Notes: a model not told the origin generated them from the sequence alone. A DNA stretch of 64,000 nt from Novosphingobium sp. (GCA_024236215.1 JACKKX010000002.1:715420-779419); one strand, 5' to 3'; positions 53,248 through 61,511 are shown, counted from the stretch's first letter. Numbers and translations are program-made.

Positions 53248-54077
53248 TTTCCGGGCAGCTCGATCACCACGTCATAACCCGAAACGATCTTGCGATAGGC
53301 CTCGTCCTCGGCCTTGCGGGTCGCAGCGTTGCGCCAATCGTTGGCGAGTTGCTGGCGGGCCTCGGCCACGCTCGGCGGAGCGGGGGAGTCGAGTGCCTCC
53401 AAGCGGACCAGATGCAACCCCAGGCCCGAAGTCATCACCACCCATTTCCCGCGCGGCTGCCTGGTAATGGCACCCGCAAATTCATCGCCGAAAACCGCCG
53501 CGACATCGCTGCCGGGGGATTTGGCATAGTGATCCTGGATCGGCGCGGGCTGGGTCAGGCGCGAGGCATCCTCTCCCTTGGCCGCCAGGGCCAGCGCTTC
53601 GTTCGCTGCTGCGCGCGCCGCCGGACTGTCGGCACCGAAATAGAGCTGACTGAAGGTGATCTGCGGCTCGCGCGCGTAGCGCCCGGGATCCTTGTCGAGC
53701 AGCTTTTGCAGCTCGGCGTCGCCCGGCTCGGCGGCCTCGGCATCGCTGGTGGCGATCGAGACCATCTTGTTGCGCATCCGGCGCATCACAACTTCATCGT
53801 CCTTGTCGAGTCCGAGCCGCAATGCCTCGCGGTAATAGACCTGATCGTGAACATAATCGCTGATCAGGCCATCAAGCTCGTCGGGAGTGGGAGCGCGGCG
53901 AAAAGTCAATGCGAAGCGGTCCGCGATACGCGAAACGACTTCCTCGTTGACCACGATCCGCCGCTCCCCGATGTCGGGAGCACGGCCCGCAAGCAGGGCA
54001 TAGACCAATGCGCCGGCGATCAGGAAATGCGCCAGTGGTTCGCGCAGCACGGTGGCTGCGCGGCTTCGCCAGGTCAT
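53244..54077 (-). CDS. Membrane-anchored PpiC/parvulin-like peptidyl-prolyl isomerase
   Basis: A 277-residue protein: an N-terminal membrane anchor (LAHFLIAGALVYALLAG), a helical SurA/PrsA-like chaperone region (ELDGLISDYVHDQVYYREALRLGL) and a parvulin-like domain with ITFSQLYFGAD and KWVVMTSGLGLHLVRLE, the expected last strand. It would act in the periplasm on exported proteins. 12 bases separate it from the DUF3604 gene and it overlaps the HupE gene by four, so it is probably dedicated to this operon. Confidence 0.85.
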   Translation of the reverse strand: MTWRSRAATVLREPLAHFLIAGALVYALLAGRAPDIGERRIVVNEEVVSRIADRFALTFRRAPTPDELDGLISDYVHDQVYYREALRLGLDKDDEVVMRRMRNKMVSIATSDAEAAEPGDAELQKLLDKDPGRYAREPQITFSQLYFGADSPAARAAANEALALAAKGEDASRLTQPAPIQDHYAKSPGSDVAAVFGDEFAGAITRQPRGKWVVMTSGLGLHLVRLEALDSPAPPSVAEARQQLANDWRNAATRKAEDEAYRKIVSGYDVVIELPGK

Positions 54078-54089
54078 AAAAGTCTCCCG

Positions 54090-55979
54090 TCAGGCGGCTG
54101 GCGAATACCAGATCGCCGAAGCATAGGCGCGTTCCTGTCCCTTGAGCGGGATTTCCGGCGGCAGGGTCAGCTTGAAACGGACCTTGTCGAAATCGACCCA
54201 GGTCGGGGTGGGGATTTCGAGCACGCGCACATAATAGAACGCGCGCTGGCCCGGATCGAATTCGGGATCGGACCACACTGTCGCCAGTGTGGGCGCACCG
54301 ATGGTGTTCTGATAGGTTGCGGTGTTCACATCGACCGTATCGCCCACGGTAGGCACCTTGCCGCCGCTGACCTTGCGGGTCTCGGGGTTCGACCAGACAA
54401 CGTCGAACACCTTCTCGTGGCTGTTTCCGGCCTTGTCGACCCAGCCCTTGACCACCTGGACCCGGTCAAGATTGGCCCCGATCGGGTCCTTGAGCGCGGA
54501 AATGATGAAGCTGGGCTTGCCTTTGCCGGCCTTCATCTCGCCGCCCATCGGCACCCCGCGAGCGTAACCCGCCTTGACCCAGTCGCCCTTGAGATCGGCG
54601 GCGGTGAAGTCCCAGCCGCCGAACACCCGCACCACCATGCGCGGACCGGTGGTGGCATAGACCTCGCGCCGCATCATCGCATCGAAGATCGCCGCGCGGG
54701 TGTTGCTGGTCGCCCAGACCGCGGCATAACCGCTGGCGAGATAGTTCCAGCCGAAGCGCCCCTGCCGCGAGCCCAGGTTCTGGGCTTCGAGCGCGCGCTG
54801 ATGATTGCTCGGCTCGACCACCGGGAACTTGCCGAAATAGTTGTTTTCATCCGCGGTGGAGAGCGCGGTGTGGCTGTCGGTCGATCCGATCACCCCGAAC
54901 TTGTAGGGGTTGGCGCCGGTGCGCTGTTCGATCTGCATCCCGCGCTTGAGCGCTTCGCGCACGTAGGAACCGGGCTGCATTTCGGGCGTGGTGCGCTCAA
55001 CCATCATCAGATCGCCCAGTTCCCACCCGGCGGTGCCATAACCGGCGAACTCATCGTTGGGGGACATGAAGGGATGGGCTTCGCTGTCACCCTTGATCTG
55101 GGTGATTTCCACCACCGGCTCATGCGCCGCGCGGCGGCGGGCATAGGCCGCGCTCATCGGGCCGCCCGAAGGATCGGTCAGCATGAACATCTTGCCGTTC
55201 GACATGTTGGAATTGTGCGGAATCGCCAGCACCTTGCCCCCGGTGCTCTTCTCATAGGCGTCCATGTAATCCCACAGCTGATCGGGAACGGTGGTTCCAA
55301 ACGACATCAGCGGCAGAACGCTGCGCGCTTTGTCGGGCCCGTCGCGGAACACCACGTTGCGGTGCAGGTTCCTGCCGCCATCCATCAAGGTATATTCAAA
55401 CCCGAAGAAGGCGGTGAACTTGCCTGGCTGGTTATAGTCCTCCACCGCGTCGATGTTCTTTTCCCAGGTCGAGCGCATGCGCTTTTCAGAACCTTCGGGA
55501 TTGACCAATTCGGGCGGCAGGGTGTTGTTGGCCTTGGCATCGATGATTTCGGCAGCGGCCCTGCTGGCGCCTTCCTGGCCCGAATGCATCATGTCGTACC
55601 AGCGCAGCATGTGCGGTTCGGTAATCATGATCCGCGGCGCGTTGTACAGGTCCATCATCGAGCCGAGGCCATCCGAGTGGTCCGAGATCACCAGGAAATC
55701 GAGCGGCCGGTCAAGCTTGGCCTTGACCCCCGAGGAACTGGTCACTTCCTCGCCTCTGGCAAAGCGCAGCGCATCTTCGGGGAGCAGGCGGTTGCCAAAG
55801 GCGAAGGCATCGGGCGAGTTGGCGGTGTGCAGGTGGGTATCGCCCCAGAATACGCGCTCGGGATAGGCGGTGTCCTTTACCTCGGCACCACCGCTCACGG
55901 CTTGTTTGACCTTGTCACAGCCAGAGACCAGCGCGGTGGAGGCCAGCAGGATCGCGGCGGCGATAATCGGCTTGCGCAT
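54090..55979 (-). CDS. DUF3604 lipoprotein (copy A)
   Basis: A 629-residue predicted lipoprotein: signal ending in the lipobox LVSG-C, with Asp after the cysteine. The DUF3604 body has PHP-like metal-site motifs: FWGDTHLHTANS near the start, VISDHSDGLG, KVLAIPHNSN, and GSTDSHTALS. These histidines and aspartates suggest a metal-dependent phosphoesterase-like site, but no substrate is known for the family. The central and C-terminal parts are nearly identical to the neighbouring copy B; the N-terminal third differs much more. Confidence 0.85.
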   Translation of the reverse strand: MRKPIIAAAILLASTALVSGCDKVKQAVSGGAEVKDTAYPERVFWGDTHLHTANSPDAFAFGNRLLPEDALRFARGEEVTSSSGVKAKLDRPLDFLVISDHSDGLGSMMDLYNAPRIMITEPHMLRWYDMMHSGQEGASRAAAEIIDAKANNTLPPELVNPEGSEKRMRSTWEKNIDAVEDYNQPGKFTAFFGFEYTLMDGGRNLHRNVVFRDGPDKARSVLPLMSFGTTVPDQLWDYMDAYEKSTGGKVLAIPHNSNMSNGKMFMLTDPSGGPMSAAYARRRAAHEPVVEITQIKGDSEAHPFMSPNDEFAGYGTAGWELGDLMMVERTTPEMQPGSYVREALKRGMQIEQRTGANPYKFGVIGSTDSHTALSTADENNYFGKFPVVEPSNHQRALEAQNLGSRQGRFGWNYLASGYAAVWATSNTRAAIFDAMMRREVYATTGPRMVVRVFGGWDFTAADLKGDWVKAGYARGVPMGGEMKAGKGKPSFIISALKDPIGANLDRVQVVKGWVDKAGNSHEKVFDVVWSNPETRKVSGGKVPTVGDTVDVNTATYQNTIGAPTLATVWSDPEFDPGQRAFYYVRVLEIPTPTWVDFDKVRFKLTLPPEIPLKGQERAYASAIWYSPAA

Positions 55980-56008
55980 GTTTTCAAATCCTCTCGTTAT
56001 TCTGTCGC

Positions 56009-57904
56009 TTACCCGGCCGGATTGTACCAGATCGCCGAGGTATAGGCCCGCTCCTGGTGCTTGCGCAGGATTTCGGGCGGCAGGGTGAGCTTGTAGCGCA
56101 CCGCGTCATAGCTCACCCAGGTCGGGGTGGGGATTTCGAGCACGCGCACATAATAGAACGCGCGCTGGCCCGGATCGAATTCGGGATCGGACCACACCGT
56201 CGCCAGCGTGGGGGCACCGATCGAGTTCTTGTAGGTCGCGGTGGCAAGATCGACCGTATCGCCCACGGCAGGGACCTTGCCGCCGTTGATCTTGCGGGTT
56301 TCCGGGCTCGACCAGACCACGTCGAACACCTTCTCGTGGGCATTGCCGGCCTTGTCGACCCAGCCCTTGACCACCTGGACCCGGTCAAGATTGGCGCCGA
56401 TCGGATCCTTGAGCGCGGAAATGATGAAGCTGGGCTTGCCCTTGCCGGCCTTCATCTCGCCGCCCATCGGCACCCCTCGTGCGTAACCGGCCTTGACCCA
56501 GTCGCCCTTGAGGTCGGCGGCGGTGAAATCCCAGCCGCCGAACACCCGCACAACCATGCGCGGCCCGGTGGTGGCATAGACCTCGCGCCGCATCATCGCA
56601 TCGAAGATCGCGTGGCGGGTGTTGCTGGTCGCCCAGACCGCAGCATAGCCGCTGGCGAGCGATTGCCAATTCATCCGCCCGACCCGTTCGATCGGCACAC
56701 CGGGCACAAAGGTATCGGTGGCGCGGTGCGGATTGGGCTCGACCCCGGCGTGCTTGCCGAAGAAATTGTTCTCGTCCGCTGTCGAGAGTGCGGTGTGGCT
56801 GTCGGTCGATCCGATTACCCCGAACTTGTAGGGGTTGGCGCCGGTGCGCTGTTCGATCTGCATCCCGCGCTTGAGCGCCTCGCGCACGTAGGAGCCGGGC
56901 AAGTCGCCGGGCTTGGTCGGCTGCGAGCCGAGCAGGTTGTTGGTATCCCACCCGGCGGTGCCGTAACCGGCAAACTCGTCGTTGGGGGACATGAAGGGAT
57001 GGGCTTCGCTGTCGCCCTTGATCTGGGTGATTTCCACCACCGGCTCATGCGCGGCGCGGCGCCGGGCATAGGCCGCGCTCATCGGACCGCCCGAAGGATC
57101 GGTCATCATGAACATCAGGCCGTTGGAAACGTTCGAGTTGTGCGGGATCGCCAGCACCTTGCCCCCGGTGCTCTTCTCATAGGCATCCATGTAATCCCAC
57201 AGCTTGTCGGGCACCACCAGGCTCTCGGGAGAGGCAGGCAGGACGGTCTTCACCTTGTCGCCGCTGTCACGGAAGATGACGTTGCGGTGCAGGTTGTTGC
57301 CGCCGTCCATCAGGGTATATTCGAACCCGAGGAAGGCAGTGAACCGCCCCGGCTCGTTGTAGCTGTCAACCGTCTTGATATGCGCGTTCCAGATCGAGCG
57401 GGTACGCTCTTCGGCCTTGCCATCCTGATTGAGCGAGAGCGGCAGCTTGTTGTGCGCGCGCGCGTCAAGCAGCTCGGCGGTGGCCTGAAGCGATCCCTGC
57501 GGACCCTGGTGCATCAGATCGTGCCAGCGCCGCAGCTGCGGATCGGAAATCATCATTCGCGGCGCATCGTAGAGCGCCTTGGTCGAGCCAAGGCCTTCCG
57601 AGTGATCGGTGATGACCAGGAAATCGAGCGGACGGGCGAGCTTGGCCTTGACCCCGGTGCTCGAGGTGACTTCTTCACCACGCGCAAAGCGCAGGGCATC
57701 CTCGGGCATCAGGCGGTTGCCGAAACCGAAGGCATCGACCGAGTTGGCGGTATGCAGGTGGGTATCGCCCCAGAACACGCGCTCGGGATAGGGGGTGTCC
57801 TTTACCTCTTCGGCGCCGAATACGACCTGCCGCGCATTGTCGCACCCTGTCATCAACGAAGTCCCGGCAAGCAAAGCCGCCGCAAGCACCAATTTGCCCC
57901 GCAT
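56009..57904 (-). CDS. DUF3604 lipoprotein (copy B)
   Basis: A 631-residue tandem paralogue of copy A, 29 bases upstream of it. The signal peptide ends in the lipobox LMTG-C followed by Asp. Motifs FWGDTHLHTANS, VITDHSEGLG, KVLAIPHNSN and GSTDSHTALS are intact, so both copies look functional. It is the first gene of the minus-strand operon; a palindromic motif lies 70 bases upstream. In enterobacteria Asp after the lipid cysteine retains lipoproteins in the inner membrane; whether that rule holds here is uncertain. Confidence 0.85.
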   Translation of the reverse strand: MRGKLVLAAALLAGTSLMTGCDNARQVVFGAEEVKDTPYPERVFWGDTHLHTANSVDAFGFGNRLMPEDALRFARGEEVTSSTGVKAKLARPLDFLVITDHSEGLGSTKALYDAPRMMISDPQLRRWHDLMHQGPQGSLQATAELLDARAHNKLPLSLNQDGKAEERTRSIWNAHIKTVDSYNEPGRFTAFLGFEYTLMDGGNNLHRNVIFRDSGDKVKTVLPASPESLVVPDKLWDYMDAYEKSTGGKVLAIPHNSNVSNGLMFMMTDPSGGPMSAAYARRRAAHEPVVEITQIKGDSEAHPFMSPNDEFAGYGTAGWDTNNLLGSQPTKPGDLPGSYVREALKRGMQIEQRTGANPYKFGVIGSTDSHTALSTADENNFFGKHAGVEPNPHRATDTFVPGVPIERVGRMNWQSLASGYAAVWATSNTRHAIFDAMMRREVYATTGPRMVVRVFGGWDFTAADLKGDWVKAGYARGVPMGGEMKAGKGKPSFIISALKDPIGANLDRVQVVKGWVDKAGNAHEKVFDVVWSSPETRKINGGKVPAVGDTVDLATATYKNSIGAPTLATVWSDPEFDPGQRAFYYVRVLEIPTPTWVSYDAVRYKLTLPPEILRKHQERAYTSAIWYNPAG

Positions 57905-57973
57905 GGTTCCTCCTCGTCCCGAAGTGCATCTCTTTTGTATTTGCCTGCACCATCGCGCGCGTCGCCGCCGCAG

Positions 57974-57989
57974 TCAACCGCTCGGTTAA
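57974..57989. promoter_or_regulatory. Palindromic motif, copy 3 of 3
   Basis: TCAACCGCTCGGTTAA, with a perfect AACCG-CT-CGGTT core, upstream of the DUF3604 operon. Resembles the motifs at 24472-24487 and 44343-44362. Confidence 0.5.
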
Positions 57990-58051
57990 ATTGATCCCGT
58001 CGGCTGCCCGGCAAAGCCCGGGACAGGAATGGCAACGGCAAAGGGGGGAGG

Positions 58052-58133
58052 TGGTGGACGCACTAGGGCTCGAACCTAGGACCCGCTGATTAAGAGCTGA
58101 AATCAGAGGGTCCTTATGCTTCCGCATGCGTCC
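58052..58133 (-). other. tRNA-Lys(CUU)-derived attachment site with a cloverleaf fold
   Basis: The minus-strand 3' part (58052-58096) is a typical tRNA half: anticodon loop CTCTTAA (CUU), a five-base-pair T arm CTAGG-TTCGAGC-CCTAG, acceptor TGCGTCC and encoded ACCA. The 5' part is not a tRNA D arm and its anticodon-stem strand does not match, but it starts with GGACGCA, pairing all seven acceptor bases. It also carries GGACCC and CTGATT that pair with GGGTCC and AATCAG, plus a small ATGC-GGAA-GCAT hairpin. Best read as attL of the integrative element to its right; a non-standard tRNA-like RNA is the alternative. The rest of the 57905-58227 gap holds only motif copy 3 and the integrase upstream region. 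Confidence 0.65.
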
Positions 58134-58204
58134 AAAAACGGCAGAACTCTGCGAATCATCGTCCGTATTGTTCTTGATATGTTCGCCAGTATCCACTACA
58201 AAAA

Positions 58205-58219
58205 GCTACCTAAGGTAGC
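58205..58219. promoter_or_regulatory. Palindrome before the integrase start
   Basis: Perfect inverted repeat GCTACCT-A-AGGTAGC, nine to twenty-three bases upstream of the integrase ATG. It overlaps the ribosome-binding region (GCAGGAAC) and may be an operator or a translational hairpin limiting integrase expression. Confidence 0.5.
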
Positions 58220-58227
58220 AGGAACAT

Positions 58228-59502
58228 ATGGCGAACAAAGTTGGTTTGACAGATGCTCGGATCGCAGGTTTGAAAGCGCCTGCAAGCGGGCAAATTGAGG
58301 TCGCTGATGGCATCGTGACCGGTCTGCGGCTCCGAATGGGAGCGAGTGGCACCAAAACTTACATCTTGCGTAAGCGCGTTCAAGGTAAATGGTTGAACGT
58401 GACTATCGGGCGGCACGGCCCGAATTTCACTCTTGCCCACGCCCGTCGCAAGGCGCGGGATCTACTCGTCGACGTTGAGCAAGGCAAAAGCATCGCCAGA
58501 AAGCCGGGAGCGAAGAGGAAGGGATCGAAGGGTGTCGGCACTGTCGCTGAGCTATACGAGACATATCTGGCTCAACAGATCGTCGGCAAAAAGCGGAGCG
58601 CGAAAGAGTTCGATCGGGTTTTCCGCAAGTACATTGAACCTGAGCTAGGCGACCGCCTTGCCGATTCGATCACCCGAAGCGACGTCAGCCGCTTTGTCGA
58701 AAAGATTGCATTCGAGCGGGGCAAGGAGACCCTCACGATGGCGCGCATCGTTTATCGCCATCTCTCGACTTTCTACACTTGGGCACTCACCAGATTAGAG
58801 CATTTGCCAGCCAATCCGTGCCGGGACGCCTGGCGCCCAAAAAGGAGCGAGCCTCGCGACCGGGTGCTCAGCGATCGAGAGGTCGCTGCACTGTGGCAAG
58901 CCGCCGTCGAGGATGGCTATCCGTTTGGTCATCTTGTGCAGATGTTGATTCTCACAGCCCAGCGCCGGGGAGAGGTGCTCGACGCCACTAGCGACGAGTT
59001 CGACTTCAAGGGGAAAGTTTGGACAGTACCAGGAGACAGGGCGAAAAACGGCAAGGCAAACGTGGTGCCTTTATCCGCACAGTCCCTCGAGGTCGTCACG
59101 GACATCTTCGCGGCCGCCGGGATCGCGCCTGAAGACGCTCACAAGCAATCCCAAATTCTACTGGCATCAAAGGTCACCAGCACAAACAGTGTCAGTGGTC
59201 TGTCAAAGGCCTGGAAGCGGATAAGGGCAAGCGTGGACGAGAAACTCGGCTATGAAGCCGCTCATTTCACCATGCATGACATTCGCCGGACGGTGGCGAC
59301 GGGACTGCAGAGGATTGGAATACCGCTGGTCGTTTCAGAGGCCGTTCTCAATCATCAGTCCGGCTCGGCAATGGCTGGTGTCGCCGGGGTCTATCATCGG
59401 CATCAGTACACGAATGAAAAACGCGAAGCTCTCGCGCTGTGGGGCAGGGAGGTTCTACTGCTCGTCGCTAAATATTCGCCGCAGGACAGTCAGGAAGAAT
59501 GA
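58228..59502 (+). CDS. Tyrosine-type site-specific integrase
   Basis: A 424-residue phage/ICE integrase: N-terminal DUF4102 arm-binding domain (LTDARIAGLKAPASGQIEVAD), SAM-like core-binding domain (about residues 105-200) and C-terminal catalytic domain. The catalytic residues are Arg in LTAQRRGEVL, Lys in KNGKANVVPLS, HxxR in MHDIRRTVATGL, His in LNHQSG and the nucleophile Tyr in GVYHRHQY. It sits about 95 bases from the tRNA-derived site, as tRNA-targeting integrases do. Codon use is less GC-biased than in the chromosomal genes to the left. Confidence 0.95.
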   Translation: MANKVGLTDARIAGLKAPASGQIEVADGIVTGLRLRMGASGTKTYILRKRVQGKWLNVTIGRHGPNFTLAHARRKARDLLVDVEQGKSIARKPGAKRKGSKGVGTVAELYETYLAQQIVGKKRSAKEFDRVFRKYIEPELGDRLADSITRSDVSRFVEKIAFERGKETLTMARIVYRHLSTFYTWALTRLEHLPANPCRDAWRPKRSEPRDRVLSDREVAALWQAAVEDGYPFGHLVQMLILTAQRRGEVLDATSDEFDFKGKVWTVPGDRAKNGKANVVPLSAQSLEVVTDIFAAAGIAPEDAHKQSQILLASKVTSTNSVSGLSKAWKRIRASVDEKLGYEAAHFTMHDIRRTVATGLQRIGIPLVVSEAVLNHQSGSAMAGVAGVYHRHQYTNEKREALALWGREVLLLVAKYSPQDSQEE

Positions 59503-59699
59503 CTCTCCACCCCGAGCCAGTCGGCGCGTATCCGATCCATGCCCGCGACAAGGCCATCAACGGTCACTGTAGATCCGATGAAGTCCTCACCGACATCTTC
59601 TCCTTCGATAATCCAGACATCGTCAGCAACAGTAGTCAGAATCATTCCGCGCCTGCCACGGCTTAATGTCCCCGAGATGCGTATTCGACCCGCGCTCAC
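59490..59699 (-). CDS. DUF5818-like small protein
   Basis: A 69-residue protein with a GTG start: short beta strands around ISGTLSRGRRGMIL, VWIIEGED and FIGSTVTVDGLVAGMDRIRADWLGV. The strand order and the VTVDG...GxD pattern resemble DUF5818 proteins, an OB-like small family common in sphingomonads. Function unknown. Its end overlaps the convergent integrase by 13 bases. Confidence 0.5.
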   Translation of the reverse strand: MSAGRIRISGTLSRGRRGMILTTVADDVWIIEGEDVGEDFIGSTVTVDGLVAGMDRIRADWLGVESHSS

Positions 59700-59711
59700 A
59701 ACGCCCCCCGT

Positions 59712-60371
59712 TCAAAAACGCCAATGGCGCAGCACTTCGCGCACATAGGCCGGCGTCTCGCCATTGCGAGGAATACCGCCGGCGCGCTCGACGGCACCTG
59801 GACCTGCGTTGTAGGCAGCGAGGGCCAGATGAACCACCCCGAACTTGTCCAGCATCTGGCGTAGGTATCGGGCCGCACCCAAGATGTTCGCCTTGGGGTC
59901 GAAGCGATTTGAAACGCCAAGGTCGCGCGCTGTCCCTGGCATCAATTGCCCCAAGCCTGCGGCCCCGGCCTTGCTGATGGCCAAGGGATTATATCGTGAT
60001 TCCGTCCATACAAGAGCGTCGAGAAGGCCGCTTGGTAGCGAGTATTGAGCCTCAGCAGCGTAAACATGAGGAAGGTAGCTGGCCCGACGAAAGCCCGATG
60101 GCGCGCTGCTCGGGGGCTTTGGATATCGGTAGGGCAGATAGTTTCGACCTGCATCGGTAGCCGGCGGCTCGGACGAGCCCGCTGGAGGCATTCTCCAAAT
60201 GCCGTGTTCGACGAGAAGAAAGCCATCGGTCCCTTCTGCGACGCGGAAGCCATCGGTCCTCGACTCCGATGCAACGGTCATCTGAGGGGACTCCAGTTCC
60301 TGCGCTTGAGCGGGGAGGGCGAACCCAAATCCTGCCGTTGCCACTGCGGCAACTGCCCATTTCAGTCTCAT
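59712..60371 (-). CDS. Exported lytic transglycosylase (SLT domain)
   Basis: A ~219-residue protein: a signal peptide ([22 protein letters not shown]), a proline-rich linker, then an SLT domain with the catalytic glutamate in [14 protein letters not shown] and the [15 protein letters not shown] and [15 protein letters not shown] motifs. It cuts peptidoglycan; in mobile elements such enzymes (VirB1/TraL type) open the wall for conjugation pili. Start at 60371 gives the signal peptide directly. GAACATAT direct repeats lie upstream. Confidence 0.88.
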   Translation of the reverse strand: MRLKWAVAAVATAGFGFALPAQAQELESPQMTVASESRTDGFRVAEGTDGFLLVEHGIWRMPPAGSSEPPATDAGRNYLPYRYPKPPSSAPSGFRRASYLPHVYAAEAQYSLPSGLLDALVWTESRYNPLAISKAGAAGLGQLMPGTARDLGVSNRFDPKANILGAARYLRQMLDKFGVVHLALAAYNAGPGAVERAGGIPRNGETPAYVREVLRHWRF

Positions 60372-60402
60372 TCCCGAATCCTTTGTTGGTCGAATCGAGA
60401 AA

Positions 60403-60421
60403 GAACATATATAGAACATAT
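60403..60421. promoter_or_regulatory. GAACATAT direct repeat before the transglycosylase
   Basis: Two GAACATAT copies 11 bases apart (60403-60410 and 60414-60421) in an AT-rich stretch. The same octamer occurs before the integrase (58222-58229, and inverted at 58177-58184), suggesting a shared element-encoded regulator or promoter motif. Confidence 0.4.
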
Positions 60422-60484
60422 CATGTAGGAAAATGAAACGTCAGCGACGCAGAGCGGAGGCTGCGCGGGTGGAGGCACGTTACG

Positions 60485-61408
60485 ATGGAGATGCCCCCCA
60501 TGAACCAACACCGATCATCCCAATTCCAAGGCATGCAGATGGAAACCCGCGCACGCAAGATAGTCGAGCAGCTGGGCGGCACCTGGTCGCGTTCGCGCGG
60601 GATGTGCTGCTGCCCGGCCCACGACGACCGCACTCCTTCGCTAAGCATCACGCTCGGGAAGCGTGCAATTCTTGTTCATTGCTTTGCCGGCTGCACGAAC
60701 GAGGCGGTGATAGAAGCCATGGCCGGGCTCGGGATACGAATTGCGGACTTGTTCGATGGCACGAGTGGTCCGATCGTGGCCGAACCGCGCGAGGAAGTCG
60801 CCAATCGGAATGCGCTGAGGCTCTGGCGTGAGGCGTCGACCATCGCTGGCAGCCCCGCCGAGAAGTACCTCGTGTCCAGAGGCATCACGATTTCTTCGCC
60901 GGAGCTGCGTTTCCACCCGCGTATGCCGCTTGGGCCAAAGGGTGCTGTCCGGTTTCTACCCGCGATGGTCGCGGCCGTGCGCAGTGATGCCGGGATTCTG
61001 GCGCTGCACCGCTCCTTCCTCAATCTGGAAAAAAGCAGCTTGGCTTCATTTGATCAGCCCAGGCGTGCGTTAGGCAGTCCCGGTTCTGGCGCGGTGCGTT
61101 TCGCATACCCGGATGAGGGACGCCTTGGACTCGCAGAAGGAAACGAAACGGCCCTCTCAACGATGCAAATGTTCAATGTTCCCTGCTGGGCGACGCTGGG
61201 AAACGAACGCTTCGGCCAGGTCACAATCCCGGAATCGGTGCGCGAGCTGTATCTCTTTGTCGACAATGATGCGGGTGGGCGCCTTGCTGAAGAGCGCGCG
61301 CGAAATGCTTACGCTTGCGAAGGGCGGCTGATTGTCACCAGGCGTCCGCAGCAGACCGGCGATGATTGGAATGATGTGCTCATGCGCTCAGTCCGAGCTG
61401 CGGTCTGA
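60485..61408 (+). CDS. CHC2 zinc-finger/Toprim primase-like protein
   Basis: A 307-residue protein with an N-terminal CHC2-type zinc finger (CCCPAHDDRTPSLSI and LVHCFAGC) and a C-terminal Toprim domain (LGLAEGNETALSTM with the catalytic Glu; LYLFVDNDAGGRLAEE with the acidic pair). This is the plasmid/ICE primase-like family (TraC/P4-alpha related) without a helicase. It would prime the transferred strand. GGAGG lies nine bases before ATG 60485; two in-frame ATGs shortly downstream are alternative starts. Confidence 0.85.
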   Translation: MEMPPMNQHRSSQFQGMQMETRARKIVEQLGGTWSRSRGMCCCPAHDDRTPSLSITLGKRAILVHCFAGCTNEAVIEAMAGLGIRIADLFDGTSGPIVAEPREEVANRNALRLWREASTIAGSPAEKYLVSRGITISSPELRFHPRMPLGPKGAVRFLPAMVAAVRSDAGILALHRSFLNLEKSSLASFDQPRRALGSPGSGAVRFAYPDEGRLGLAEGNETALSTMQMFNVPCWATLGNERFGQVTIPESVRELYLFVDNDAGGRLAEERARNAYACEGRLIVTRRPQQTGDDWNDVLMRSVRAAV

Positions 61409-61511
61409 ATGTCGGTGAGAGGAAAGCGGGCTTGGGGCCTTGTGAGGCCCCCGGACGGATCCATCTGAACGGACACCCGGACAAACCCAGGGCCTCTTCA
61501 GGAGGTCTCTC

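Noticed and set aside
58052-58133. Ordinary functional tRNA-Lys(CUU)
   Set aside because: The 3' half fits, but there is no D arm of normal form and the five bases before the anticodon loop do not pair with those after it.
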